Below are positions 1-11,224 of a stretch of 64,000 bases of DNA, in pieces. Position 1 is the first letter of the stretch. Every line of letters begins with the position of its first letter. The position numbers and the translations under genes are program-made. The DNA is from Sesamum alatum. Its lineage: Eukaryota; Streptophyta; Magnoliopsida; Lamiales; Pedaliaceae. The notes beneath the pieces are model-generated. The model saw nothing but the letters and a program-made list of their open reading frames with translations, did not search any database and had not been told where the DNA came from. The stretch spans positions 19,635,395-19,699,394 of the forward strand of contig JACGWO010000004.1 of assembly GCA_034509735.1 (NCBI GenBank), in the 5' to 3' direction.

Positions 1-2282
1 CAATTGGTCTCCAGAAGAGAACCAAATATTTCTCACTTAAAAGTATTTGGTTGCGCGGTGTATGTCCCGATACCTCCTCCTCAACGAACTAAAATGGGGC
101 CACAAAGGAGACTGGGAATTTATGTTGGGTTTGAGTTCCTATCAATTATTATGTACCTTGAACCAATAACCGGTGATCAATTTACTGCTAGTTACTTATA
201 TTGTCATTTTGATGAGACAATATTCCCGGTTTTAGGGGGAGAAGATAAGGAAATTATAAAGAAAGATATTACATGGGATGTAACATCTATGTCTTTTATG
301 GATCTAAGGATGAATGACACTGAACTTGAAGTTCAACGGAACATACATTTGCAAAGTGGTGCGAATAGGCTATCAGATGCATTTACAGATACCAAAAGGG
401 TCACAAAATCACATATTTAAGCTGAAAATGTTCCAACTCGTTTAGAAGTCCCTGAAGCGACTCTTAATCAATCAAAGGCATATGAGTCACAAATACGCCG
501 GAAGCGTGGTAGACCACTTGACTCTAAAGATGTAAATCCTCGAAAGAGGAAAGAACATGTTGTCTCAATTAATAAAGATATTGATGTGGCCATTGGTAAT
601 GTCTCTAAGGATAAAATCCCTGAAGTGATTTTATCTAAAGAATTTGAACGCAATTAGCAAGATCTCGAAGATAATTATGAGATGTCTATTAATTATGCTC
701 ACAATAATTTTGGTTGGTATAGAAATGAAGTTGAAATCAATGAGATTTTTGCTTATTCTATAGCCGTCAAAATTATGGATGAAGATGATAACGATCCTCA
801 AACTATGGAGGAATGTATACACCGAAATGATTGGAAAAGTTGGAAGGAGGCAATACAAGTTGAGCTTGACTCGTTGAATAAGCAAGAAGTATTTGGACCT
901 ATAACTCCAACACCAAAAGGTGTCAAGCCAGTTGGCTGTAAGTGGGTGTTTATACGAAACAAAAATGAACGAAATGAAGTTGTACGGTATAAAGCTAGAC
1001 TTTTGGTCACTGCATATCTGTATGGGTCATTGGATACAGATATATACATGAGAATCCCAGAAGGATTGAAAATTCCTGAAGCATTAAAGTCAGAACCTTG
1101 TCATATGTACTCCATCAAATTGAAAAGGTCCTTGTATGGACTTAAACAATCAGGACGTATGTGGTACAATCGTCTTAGTGAGTATTTAATAAATAAAGGG
1201 TTTTGTAATAATCAAATAAGTCCATGTTTATTCATAAAGAGGACAAAGTCGGGATTGTAATCATAGCTTTGTATGTTGATTATTTGAATTTCATTAGATC
1301 TCCTGAAGAGATTCAACGTGCAGCTGATTAATTAAAAGGTGAGTTTGAGATGAAAGATTTGGGTACTACGAAGTATTGTCTCGGCCTGCAGTTTGAACAT
1401 ACTAAAGGTTTTCATTCATCAATCAAACTATACAGAAAAAGTCCTTAAGCGTTTTCATATGAACAACGCTCACCCGTTAAGTACACGCATGGTAGTTCGA
1501 TCACTTGATGTTAAAAAGGATTATTTCCGTCCTTGAGCAGATAATGATGAGATTTTGGGTCCAGAAGTACCATATCTCAGTGCAATCGGTGCATTGATGT
1601 ATCTTGCTAATAATACCTGACCAGATATAGCTTTTTCAGTTAATCTACTAGCAAGATATAGTTCAAAACCAACAAAGAGACATTGGAATGGTGTCAAACA
1701 CATTCTGCGCTACTTGCGTGGAAAAACTGATATGAGACTATATTTTGAACGGCATAACGATGCCAAATTAACCAATTTAGTTGGTTATTCAGATGCGGGA
1801 TATTTATGTGATCAGCATAAAGCCATATCTCAATCTGGATATTTATTCATGTATGGCGGAACGACTATTTCATGGCGTTTAATCAAACAAACTGTGGTAG
1901 CCACCTCGTCAAATAATGCAGAGTTAATTGCACTATATGAGGCTAGGCATGAATGTGTATGGCGTAGGTCACTGACATTATGTTCATGAATCATGTGGAT
2001 TAGAATCAATTGAGAAACGTCCCACAGTAATATATGAAGATAATGCGAATTCTATCGCCCAAATCAAGGAAGGATTATATTAAAGTTGACAGAACCAAGC
2101 ACATATCACCAAAATTTTTCTCCACTCATGAGCTTCAAGTGGAAGGCAAAGTTGATGTTAAACAGATTCCATCAAGTCAGAACTTAGCAGATTTATTTAC
2201 AAAGTCATTACCAACAAAAGTGTTCAAGCAGCTCGTACATAATATTGGCATGCGACGTCTGAAAGATATTTGCCCGAATTGA
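1..2282 (+). pseudogene. Ty1/copia polyprotein relic: integrase C-terminus, RT, RNase H
   Basis: This is the 3' half of a copia polyprotein and has many stops and frameshifts. At 4-420 is the integrase C-terminal region, with the motif HLKVFGCAVYVP typical of copia. At 760-1260 is the start of RT (KEAIQVELDSL, VGCKWVFIRN, then SLYGLKQSGRMWYNRL). The RT reads straight from YKARLLV to TAYLYGSLDTDIYM, so roughly 50 residues of fingers and palm, with the first catalytic Asp region, are missing. After a frameshift at 1260 the polymerase box reads YVDY in place of YVDD. RNase H follows at 1714-2280 (VGYSDAGYLCDQHKAISQSG, then YEDNANSIAQIKEG). It cannot make active enzyme. It differs from the copia family that fills the right half of the window. 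Confidence 0.9.
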
Positions 2283-2297
2283 GGGGGATTATACAAA

Positions 2298-2699
2298 TGT
2301 ACTCTTTTCCTTAGCCTTGGTTTTTGTCTCATTGGGTTTTTCTTCGCAAGGTTTGTAACGAGGCAGGACGTATATAATAATATGTGTGCATTCAAGGGTT
2401 AGTATTATAAATATATTGTAAATACATATTATTATGTATGAATGCACACATCTCTTGGTATTTTCCCCATAATGTCTCCAACGTTTTGTAATCCCCCATT
2501 ATGTTTGTAATTATATTTATTTAATATTTTAGTTTGTAACAACATTTTGGTGGCCTATATATACGACCATGTAATTCATTTGTAGAAAAGCTTTTGAAAT
2601 ATAAGATTAGAAGTTTTGGAGAGAATTTTATTCTTGTCTTTCTCATATATAGTTAGGAGTGAAAGCCAATAAACTTAGAACTTTTTGAAGTTTATAACA
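2298..2699 (+). mobile_element. 3' LTR of the first copia relic
   Basis: Directly after the RNase H stop comes a purine tract (gagggggatta, 2281-2291), as expected for a polypurine tract. It is followed by sequence starting TGTACTC and ending about 400 bases later in ATAACA. The segment near 2300-2375 (cttagccttggtttttgtctcattgggtttttc, then aacgaggca) resembles the U3/R region of many plant copia LTRs. The ends are set only by the TG...CA rule, because the partner LTR lies outside the window. The L1 relic begins immediately downstream. Confidence 0.6.
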
Positions 2700-3905
2700 A
2701 TAATGGGAATTTCCATCCATATATGAACCATACAAACTTTATTCTTATACCCAAAAAAGTAAATCCCACCATGGCTACTCATTTTAGACCATCAGCTCTA
2801 TAATATTACCTACAAAATCATCTTAAATATCCTCATCAATAGAATTCAACCATTTATTATCAAGGATTTCATATCATCCTACTAAAATATTTTTGTCCGA
2901 ACTAAACATATCTCGGGCAATCTCTTGCTTACTCATGAAATGTGGCATACCCTATGGCCGAAAAAAACAACAAACTCGATTTTATTAATTTAGCCAAAGT
3001 ACAACAAACTCGATTTTATTATCAAAAATGATTTTTTCCCCCACTTTCATAGATCGTATTATGATGCATGTCACATCAGTGTCTTTTATTCTCACAATGA
3101 ATGGATCCAGATCTACATCCTGTAATAAACCTCTTTGGCATTTAAGACGAGGACACCTTTTGTTCTCCTATCTTTTTTATTATGTTTTAAACCTCTTATT
3201 CATAAGACATTCACGGATTAATCCAATGAAACCATCTCAACTTAGCCCCATACTTCCTATACTTTGAAAATTGTCTCCTATTTGTTATAGGAAATACTAA
3301 AACAATACATAGAATCAAAACTATCTCCCAAAATTTTACCTCTATATTGGGCCAAACTATCAGTTGGGATAAATCAAACTCACTTTTTCCCACACCCCCA
3401 AGCAAATCAAACATCAAATTATACAACTGAAAGTATTGCCTATTCCTTCAAAAGTCAAATATTTCGGCCTCCCTTTCACTACAAACAAAATGTCCAAAGA
3501 AGTGTTCTATGATATTCTACATAAGTGGAAAACAAAATTTTCATTTGGCATAATAAAACTCTATCATATGCAGGACGTATGGTTTTACTGAAGAGTTCTT
3601 TAAGCAATACAACTAATTGTTATATATCCATTTTTCAGGTGCCTACTAGCATTCTTCGCAAAATATCAAATATCCAGAAAAAATTTCTTTGGAATGTTGA
3701 GCCAGACCAAATGAAATTTTGTTTATTCAAGTGGGACACTATATGCTCACCAAAAAGATGGAGGGCTTGGCACTAGAAATACCAAAATCCTTAACACGGC
3801 TTATCTTGTGAAAAAAAGCCGGAGGTTATTTCACTGATAACTCACTTTGCTTCCAAATTCTAAAATCTAAATTTCCTCTATTCAAATTTCCTAGAGTCTC
3901 CTGTT
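2700..3905 (+). pseudogene. L1-type LINE ORF2 relic (RT domain to C-terminal part)
   Basis: In a mixture of frames this translates to non-LTR RT motifs: NHTNFILIPKK followed by FRPSAL (2720-2805), a finger/palm segment at 3028-3180 (FIDRIMMHVTSVSF, then LRRGHLLFSYLF, which corresponds to LRQGDPLSPYLF), and the post-RT segment at 3525-3776 (WHNKTLSYAGRMVLLKSSLS, then NIQKKFLWNVEPDQ). The order matches plant L1 ORF2. The FADD box is not recognisable, and stops and frameshifts are frequent. No poly(A) tail was seen at the 3' side. It is a dead fragment lying against the copia LTR. Confidence 0.85.
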
Positions 3906-4052
3906 AATCCCAGCATAGTTGAATATGAAAAAATCAACATAAAAAGATTCCCCTGATCAAGGAATCAACACGATAATTTGTCGAAGATGAATCAGACATA
4001 AATATATGGAATGACAATGCGAAGGAGATTTTTATCCTCATTCTTAGGCGAA
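3906..4052. other. short unassigned spacer before MULE-1
   Basis: About 150 bases between the L1 relic and the first inverted repeat of the Mutator-like element. I recognise no gene or repeat in it. Confidence 0.4.
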
Positions 4053-4150
4053 AGGGGAAAAAGATTGTCCTTTAACTTTGCTACTGATTAATTTTAGTGC
4101 TCTAACTTTCCTAGTTATCAATTTAAAATCATTAATTTGCAAAAATGTGC
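4053..4150 (+). repeat. MULE-1 left terminal inverted repeat
   Basis: Matches the reverse complement of about 10775-10891 with modest divergence and a few indels. Just inside it (4190-4225) is the palindrome agcatgtgc...gcacatgct. A similar palindrome recurs at 52120-52155 upstream of the permease gene, which suggests a related non-autonomous fragment there. Confidence 0.75.
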
Positions 4151-4424
4151 AAATATCATCCTCCGACGTACTTTGCTAGCAAATGTGGCTAGTAAATAGC
4201 ATGTGCAGGGCACATGCTATTTAATTTGGGGATTTTAGTCCCATGTAGCGCTATTGTATCACATGGCATTTGACTTGGACATTTTTTGAGGGAAGAATGT
4301 TAGTTTTTCCTCCAAAGTCATTTCCCTACTAACAAAAAGAGGAAAATGGCATTTATTACTTATTTTGCTTCCATTCTTCCTTTTACTTGTCTTCTTCCTC
4401 CTACCCATCTCCAACATATCCGTG

Positions 4425-6948
4425 ATGGAAGGGCCTCTTTTCTGCTACTGTGGGTGTTAGAATAGGTGACCAGAAAGCCAATAGGTTTGGCATTTTGTAA
4501 CCTATTTGACAACTTGATGTAATGTAATATTATGTAATGCATAAAATGAGTATTCATTCCCGTTGGTGCCTTCTTTATTGTGCTAATTTTTCATATGTTA
4601 AAATGGTATTTTATATATATCATAACAAAGCCCACAGACCACGATTAACAACTCATGCAGTTGGGCCACGCATTGGATGGTGGTCATGCAACCAACTGAT
4701 GAAGAGTTGGGTCTAAAATATTGCAAGTCGAGGACCTCGAGATAGGGCATCGAGAGTCCTATAGAGACTTGCACCAAGAGTTGTATTCATTGGATGAGTG
4801 TCGTGTTTCATCGACGATAGGCGTGGGACGCCTATACGATCTTAGTAGGTTGGTCGACTGGGGTCGAGCCAACTGAACTGACTCACGGGATCATCATATG
4901 AAAGCCTTGGAGGCTTGATCGGTATGATTAGATTTCTCTGGTTCCGATAGTACGGGAGTAGTCCTCAGACTTGAGGAACCATGGCAGTCACGTCCACAGG
5001 ATGGTGGTATCTTGGATATGGCGAGATATGATCATTCTGTAAGATGATCATTATAAGCCTTGTCCAGTGCAGTCAGAATGTGTATCAAGGACGGTGGGTT
5101 CCAAGGAGAGGATCCGTCCCCTGTCAGTATGTGACAGAGGTATCTCCTATGCACTCGAAGACACGTTCATGCTGCTTAAACCTGTGGCCATAGTGGTTGG
5201 TCGAACAGGAAATGGTTTCCTGTGTCGATGCAATGAGGCATGCTTGGTCTCGAGTATTAAGCATAGATTCCCAGTCAAGGATGGGAACCGAAGCCCAATT
5301 CCATACCCTAAACTAAGGCTGGGAGACGGTAGACAAAAGAACTGTACCCGTACGGAATCGGCACCTAAATGTTCACGCCAACATTCACTTAGTCTCTAGT
5401 GCCATGGACCATTACTAAACAGCCACCCATGGTAACGGGCCTCTGTTGGACACATTCCCAAGTCTAGCTGAGTGTGAACCTAAAAGGTCACATACAAATC
5501 ACCGAGAAGGTGGAGAAAGTGACTTGGAATCAATTTCGGTTAATGTAGAGAGTTAAAAGATTGGATCTTTTAATTGGATTAAAATATCAATGGGAATTAT
5601 TGAAGTGGATCTTGAATTAAATGGGATTTAATTTTGGGTTCGTTGTAATTAGATTACAGTGGAACCCGGTCCATTAAATTTTGGCCCAAGAAGTGTGTTA
5701 ATTCCAATTTTGGAATAGGAAGAAATTGGACTTCTTCCCTAAAGTGGTATGGCCGAAAATTACCAATCTTGGAGGGGTAAAAATCAGTCATAAATGGCCT
5801 TGATGTGGTTGACTTGTCTCTTTTGGTAAGGGACAAATCAATTCCAATCAAGAGAGTTAATCTTAAGAGATGGTTGGCTTGATTCATGAATTAGTGGGAT
5901 TGATTGAGATGTATCTAGACATCCTTGGATGAACCTAGATACATTCAAATAGTCACATTAATTTTGTATATATATGAGTATATACATTCATCAAAGCAAG
6001 AGAATTCATTTTCATCTTTCTCTAGAAAAAAGAAGAAAAATTCACTACACCACTCCTATGAATTTTCGGCCACTCTCTCTCTCTCACATATCCCCTTTAT
6101 TCTTCATTTGATCTTGGATCATTTGGAAGAACAAAGCAAGTTTAAGAAAGACACTAACTCAATAGTGTTCTATTTTCTTAAACCGAGTCACCTAGATCCG
6201 TTTTCTTGTAGCAAAGAAAACGTGCATCTCTTCCGGTATGGTGTGGATTACCTCTAGAGAGTTCATACGTTTGAACTTGGTGAGCATTTCCAGAGAGGAA
6301 CAACACTCATAGCCATGCAAGCAAGAAAACGACAAAGGTAATTTTGGTTTTACGCTTTCGTAGTTTGTTTTTCATTTATATGCCCTATGTACAATATACG
6401 TTTATAATATTGATACATCCTACATCGAATGCCCGGTTGAGCACCCAAGGGTACGAACCCCTTGGGATTATGTGATAGATGTTTTCATTTATGCAATTAA
6501 TTCCATTTCTCACGCTTCTGCTCGCACTCCTGGGCGGATCCGTTTGTCCTTCAGTGGGAAGAGAGCAATGGTGAGGACTTCTTGGACAAATGAGAACCTA
6601 GGAAGGAGGTTTTATTTTTTCAAAGACACAAGGTAATTCTCTCAAATTTTTTCTTCTATTTTCTCTCTCGGTTTTCTTTCATATTTTTCTGAAAATTTTT
6701 GCCCTTTTTGAGGGCTTGTGTAGAGAGAAGGGTGTAGATATTTTTCTTGGAAAGATCCACTAATTTGTGCACGGGCCAAAATTGTGATCCCTCGATTGCT
6801 AGCAAAATGTTCCCGGTATGAACGCAAGATTGAAGAATTGAAAAGGGTTGAGGAGGACCTTGTTAAAATGAAGAGGATTTGTAGAAGATGGAAATTTTTT
6901 ATTCTATTCTTTTTGGTTGTTTTGTTGTTTATGTACTATTTGGTGTAG
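4425..6948 (+). pseudogene. GRF-type zinc-finger protein gene inside MULE-1, split by a solo LTR
   Basis: The ATG at 4425 opens a frame containing FCYCG, which stops at the solo LTR (4455-6553). The frame resumes at 6559 with KRAMVRTSWTNENLGRRFYF. One copy of the duplicated GTGGG joins the two halves in frame. A donor at 6632/6633 (AAG^GTAATT-like) and an acceptor at 6737/6738 (GTGTAG^A) keep phase into YFSWKDPLICARAKIVIP. After that comes a charged helix (YERKIEELKRVEEDLVKMKR) and a hydrophobic C-terminal segment (FFILFFLVVLLFMYYLV), with a stop at 6946-6948. The pattern CxCG, then RTSWTNxNxGRRF, then F.W.DPxxCxRA is that of plant zf-GRF domains, though the middle Cys positions are F/Y here. 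Apart from the LTR I see no stop or frameshift, while the neighbouring transposase is badly decayed. A captured or accessory MULE gene is inferred, and its function is unknown. Confidence covers family and structure, not activity. Confidence 0.72.
4455..6553 (+). mobile_element. solo LTR E (long-LTR copia family) with GTGGG target duplication
   Basis: Starts TGTTAGAATAGGTGACCAG and ends GGATCCGTTTGTCCTTCA, the same ends as LTR C at 58919-61147. It is bounded by the perfect 5-bp repeat GTGGG (4450-4454 and 6554-6558), with no internal element sequence. That is the signature of a solo LTR left by LTR-LTR recombination. A TATA-like stretch lies near 5945-5965. The 110-codon frame at 5067-5399 is part of the LTR and is not taken as a gene. 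Confidence 0.93.
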
Positions 6949-7409
6949 GAAATATTGATGGATTGGTGTTGTTTTGTTCCGATCATGTTTATGTATTGCT
7001 TTAAACTAAAGAGGATTTGCTTATGTAGTGCTTCGGGTATATAAATGTACCACATTGAACCTTATGACACATACCTATATTGACAGAAAATAATAGCACC
7101 AACACAAGATAAATAAAACACATAGCATACACCAACCGAAAAGAAATTACCAACAATTGACAGAAAAAATAGTAGATGCCTTGCATTGGTTCAAAACAGA
7201 TGTGTCCCAAAAGAGCAAAAAAATGTGGCATATTATTTCAGTTTCCTACTGCCAATACTAGAGCCAGTATTTCTAAGGCCAAAAATATGTTTCTAAACCA
7301 ACACATAGCATACACCAAAAGAATATTTTCTACTCCAAAACCTAGTGCTTTACATCTTCTGCTTCCCCTTGTTCAACTGATTAACAACATCTGAAAGATT
7401 TGCCATAGT
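6949..7409. other. MULE-1 spacer between the GRF gene and the transposase 3' end
   Basis: Probable 3' untranslated parts of the two convergent genes. I see no conserved coding sequence. Confidence 0.4.
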
Positions 7410-9700
7410 GACAAATCTTTACCCTCCTTTAACAATGGAAGGGGTTGATCCTAAACTCCCTTCCTCATTTGTTGACCTTCCACCTCTTTCCGTATCGACA
7501 AAAGGAGCTAGCTCTTTAAGTTTCACTCCCTTTTGGCACTGTTGGAATTGTGCAAACATAATAGGTGCAGTTGCAGCTTGGTGTGGAGGCCTCTTGTTCT
7601 TCAATTTTCTAATCAAAGGGGGTGCAGCTAAGACATGTCCCTATATACACAACAATCAGTCATTAGAAACAGCAAAGAGAGCAAGGAAAACAGGAAAAAA
7701 AACTGAGTTCTTACACTTCTTGTTCTCTTGTGCATTACCACATCGGGTTCTTCAATGGCTGCCTTACATGTTCTTCTTACCAGTCAAGAACAATAAAAAC
7801 AGATAAGTAGTTAGTCAGTTTTTTCAAACACAACAAACAGAATGAAAAAATATGCATTTATACCTGTAGTTTCTACGGTGCATAACTTGGAGGGACTTGG
7901 CTAGAGGCATATGGGATAGGCTAATTTGATACAGATTTGCTAAGACAACCCCTAGCATTGTGACCTTGGATACATTTTCTTCTTACCTGTCAAGAACAAT
8001 AAAAACAGAGCAGTTAATCAGTTTTTCAAACACAACAAACAGAATGAAAAAATATGCATGTATACCTATAGTTTCTGTGGTGCATCACTTGGAGGGACTT
8101 GGCTAGAGGCACTTGAAGGGATAGGCTGACTTGACACAGTTTTGCTAGGACAACCCCTAGCATTGTGACCTTGGATACCACATTTTCCACACTTCAATGT
8201 TGTTTGTTGCCTTTTGATTTTAAATGCACCTTCCTTCATGATTGGACCACTTATTTTCCTCTTTTTCCACACTGGCTCATCAGCTTCAAAACAAGGCTAG
8301 TCCGACTTGCCTATCTGTTGCACCGTAAACACGGGGAGCAACCGCTGCTAGACGAGACGACTGTGATTGGTGTCAACAGAGCTATGATAGTAAAGAGTCT
8401 GGGGCTCGTGGAACACCACGCATTGACTAATGCTAGGCAATGGGTATCGAAAGTTTTGAAATTTGAGTGGAGGTGTCTAACATAAAACCTACGTTCTGCA
8501 TTAGGAAACAATTCTTGCAAAGCACCCACAAGTTCCTTCTATTTATCTGACATGAAGGTGTACTTACAATCTTCTTCAATGTACAAATTCATTTCCAACA
8601 AAGTTAAAAACCATTCCCATATCTCCATGTTCTCCCTCATTACCACAGCATAACAAATGGGCAAAAAGTTGTTGTTAGGGTCAATACCAACAACAACCAA
8701 TAACACTCCCCCAAGTAGTCCCTTAAGGTGACACCCTTCCACAAATATTAGTGGTCTACATCCAGCCAAAAAGTTCATTTTTAGTGCATGCAGACATACA
8801 TAAAATTTGTCAAACATACTTACCCACCTGAATCATTAGTGCCCAAAATCACAGTTGATACCGGATTACTTCTTAATTTCATCAGCATAATCCCACAACA
8901 ATGCATATTGAGCACTAGGGGTGCCTTCAAAGCCTTAGCAATGCAAGTCTCTTTGCTCTTGCAGCTTGATTTCTAGATATATTGACCATTACATTTTCTA
9001 TGCCATCAATTCTGAATCGTTTAACCCCTCATTTAGGATCACTTTTGAACTTATGAATGTATTTCTTGGACAACCAACTTGATTTCATGTTTCTGACATT
9101 AAACGAGATATTGCATGTGTTTTCAGGGACATAATCCCTAATCCGAAAGGTGCATTCACCTTTCAATCCATAAGCATGTATTCTCCATTGACAATCTTTG
9201 TCAAAGCACTTTGCATGCACTCTCTTTCCGTCATTTTTAGTAAACTTTATGTTCCTTTTGATTTTAATTGCATGTGACTAGATTGTAGTTCTAAATTCTT
9301 CTTTAGTGCTGATAATCATTCCTAAAAATGAGGGTCAAATATGCAATATGGGTTAAATTCAGGGAATATTTCTCCCTTTTCCTCATCTGCATCAGAACCC
9401 TTGTTGGAGTTCAATTCATTATCACTCCATACTATGTTCTCATCCCTAGACAAGTCCTCAAATTCAGTATCCTCAACTCTTAGCCCTTCTGCATTAGATT
9501 CTTCAACCCTGCCCTTACCCTTGTTGCCTTCATCTGCCTCTTTTTACCACATTATCTACTAACTCCTCTCCCTCAAATACCAAGTCATCATTTTTCAGCT
9601 GCCACATCACCCTCTTCATCCTTATCTTCGTCCATTTTATATTCATACTCATTATCTGAATCATCAAATGATTCACCCCCTAAAGAAGATTTATATCATT
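7410..9700 (-). pseudogene. MuDR-type (MULE) transposase relic
   Basis: Read from high to low coordinates. Near 9600-9690 is a remnant of an acidic N-terminal stretch. At 9029-9220 is the MuDR zinc-binding region (CFDKDCQWRIHAYGL, then CTFRIRDYVPENTC, SSWLSKKYIHKFKSDP). At 8539-8817 is the DDE domain (CRPLIFVEGCHLKG, then VVVGIDPNN, ending FMSDK). At 8430-8529 is the LQELFPNAERRFYVRHLHSNF segment. At 8066-8272 is a CCHC knuckle (CGKCGIQGHNARGC). At 7419-7616 is a C-terminal tail. The first catalytic Asp is expected in a DGC-type motif, but here the motif reads EGC. The helical and SWIM region that should lie between 8430 and 8275 is absent and replaced by unrelated sequence. The family would bind the terminal repeats and move the element; this copy is dead. 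Confidence 0.86.
7778..8190 (-). repeat. tandem duplication of the zinc-knuckle segment of the transposase
   Basis: About 205 bases occur twice in direct orientation (about 7778-7984 and 7985-8190). They share stretches such as CAACAAACAGAATGAAAAAA, CTTGGAGGGACTTGGCTAGA and CAACCCCTAGCATTGTGACC. The copies differ by scattered substitutions and small indels, so the duplication is not recent. Only the copy ending at 8190 connects to the readable CCHC knuckle. Confidence 0.8.
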
Positions 9701-10774
9701 AAGACCACCCACAACTTCATCCCTATCAGACCCATCACCCTGCTCAGCCACTATCTGCCCATTTATATATATATATATATATATAAACGCCCCTCATATG
9801 CTGAAATTTTATAAAGAATTCTTGCAGGGCTGGATTTGAGGTGATTTCTTTCAGAAAAATTTTCTTCTTTTATGAAATAAGTCTTATGCCTCTAATCTCC
9901 ACATATTTGCTTAGCTCATTCAAAGTCCCAAGCCCCTACAAGTTTGTACTCTACGTGATCAAATTTTTAAGTTTGCCCTCCCCCATAATGAACAGTCATT
10001 GGAAGGAGCCCACTATTTATGGTTAGGAAAGAAAATAAAAGAAAAAAGAAAAAGTGGAAAAATAGACAAACAGAAGACAACAAACAACCAAAAAAAAAAA
10101 GTGTTAAAAACTACACAAAATATTGTAATAGAAAAAGACAACACAATATGAAATTCCTGCAAATGGACCACATTCTGGAAAACACATGCTTTCATATTAA
10201 AAAAAGGGACCACATGCTTCCATACTAAAAAAAACATTGCACAGCACAAAGATTCCCACAAAAATCGTATTAAAAAATCAAACTTGTACTAAAGCACAAA
10301 CTTGTACAGCATAAAGATTCTCACACAGGGGACCACAACTCTAAAGTTACTAAAAAACTGGGGCTATTAATAATCGGGGGAGATTCACAAAATTGTACAA
10401 CACCACAGGGATGAGAAAATGTACCGTAATCGGGGGAGGGTCGCCATTGGGATGGATCTCGCATCACCACTATTTTTGCACTCCTTTCGTTGCCTCTTCT
10501 CACAAGAACAAAGTGAAATTGTGGGGGATGGGAGAGATTTTAGGGCTGAAGAATTTGGGGGAATAGGGTTCAGTGGTCAAATGCACGTTTGATTTGTGAG
10601 AAAGGTCACAAGCATATCACGGCGTTTTGCCATGTCATTGCTACGTAAGTGGCTAACTAAATAGAATGTCCACGTGGATCTACACGTGGATAGGTTGGCC
10701 GTGATTTTAACGATGTCAGCTTTTTCCGGCGAAAATATCCCAATTCAACGGAAAATTAGCAATAAAATCCTAAA
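9701..10774. other. MULE-1 5' non-coding region
   Basis: Sequence upstream of the transposase start. It holds a (TA)n run at about 9763-9784 and a purine-rich tract near 10020-10100. Frames here are low-complexity and resemble no protein I know. Confidence 0.45.
9763..9784. repeat. (TA)n microsatellite
   Basis: Uninterrupted alternating TA run. Confidence 0.9.
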
Positions 10775-10891
10775 TCAGATTACATTTGCGCATTTCTGCA
10801 AATTAATGGCTTTAAATTGATAACTAGGAAAGTTAGAGGACTAAAATTAATTGATGGCAAAGTTAAAGGATGAAAAAAATAATTCCCTTTT
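10775..10891 (-). repeat. MULE-1 right terminal inverted repeat
   Basis: The reverse complement matches 4053-4150. The inner sequence is rich in short inverted words such as cacgtggatctacacgtgg (10669-10687). Confidence 0.75.
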
Positions 10892-11224
10892 GATTTAAAA
10901 TCATAATCGGAGTAGCAATTCATGATGATTTTCCAATTATTGATGATACTTCTAAAATAAAGGAAATGCTACCCATGCAGCTTCATAACGAAGGTTTACA
11001 GAATTTAGGGTTTTCTAAGTTTGTATTTACCAAAATAGGTGAGTGATCCGAACTGCTAATTCTAAGATAGAGAAGCCTGTGGGAATGTGTTACACCACTG
11101 AGGGTTCGCTAAAGCCTACCCAAGTGTTTGCAAATAAAATATTTTCCAAATTGGCGAGTGAATTTGTGTCCAATAAAACCTAAATCAATGAGGTTAAATA
11201 CTTGCATGCATTCTTCGAATCACA
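10892..11224. other. unassigned stretch, possibly decayed coding sequence
   Basis: The plus strand keeps fairly long open stretches (for example from about 11045 to 11175, with words such as GMCYTTEG and QVFANKIFSKLASEF). I recognise no family, and it may be a degraded gene or element fragment. Confidence 0.25.

Larger units (their letters stand above)
4053..10891 (-). mobile_element. MULE-1: degenerate Mutator-like DNA transposon with long TIRs
   Basis: The left end (about 4053-4150) and the reverse complement of the right end (about 10775-10891) match over roughly 100 bases, sharing stretches such as AATTTTAGTNCTCTAACTTT and CCTAGTTATCAATTTAAA. Between them lies a decayed MuDR-type transposase on the minus strand (7410-9700) and, on the plus strand, a small GRF-type zinc-finger gene (4425-6948). 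A 2099-bp solo LTR is inserted near the left end, so the element without it is about 4.7 kb. A clean 9-bp target duplication is not visible at the ends I chose, so the outer boundaries may be off by several bases. Long terminal inverted repeats plus an MuDR transposase are the standard features of this superfamily. Confidence 0.82.
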
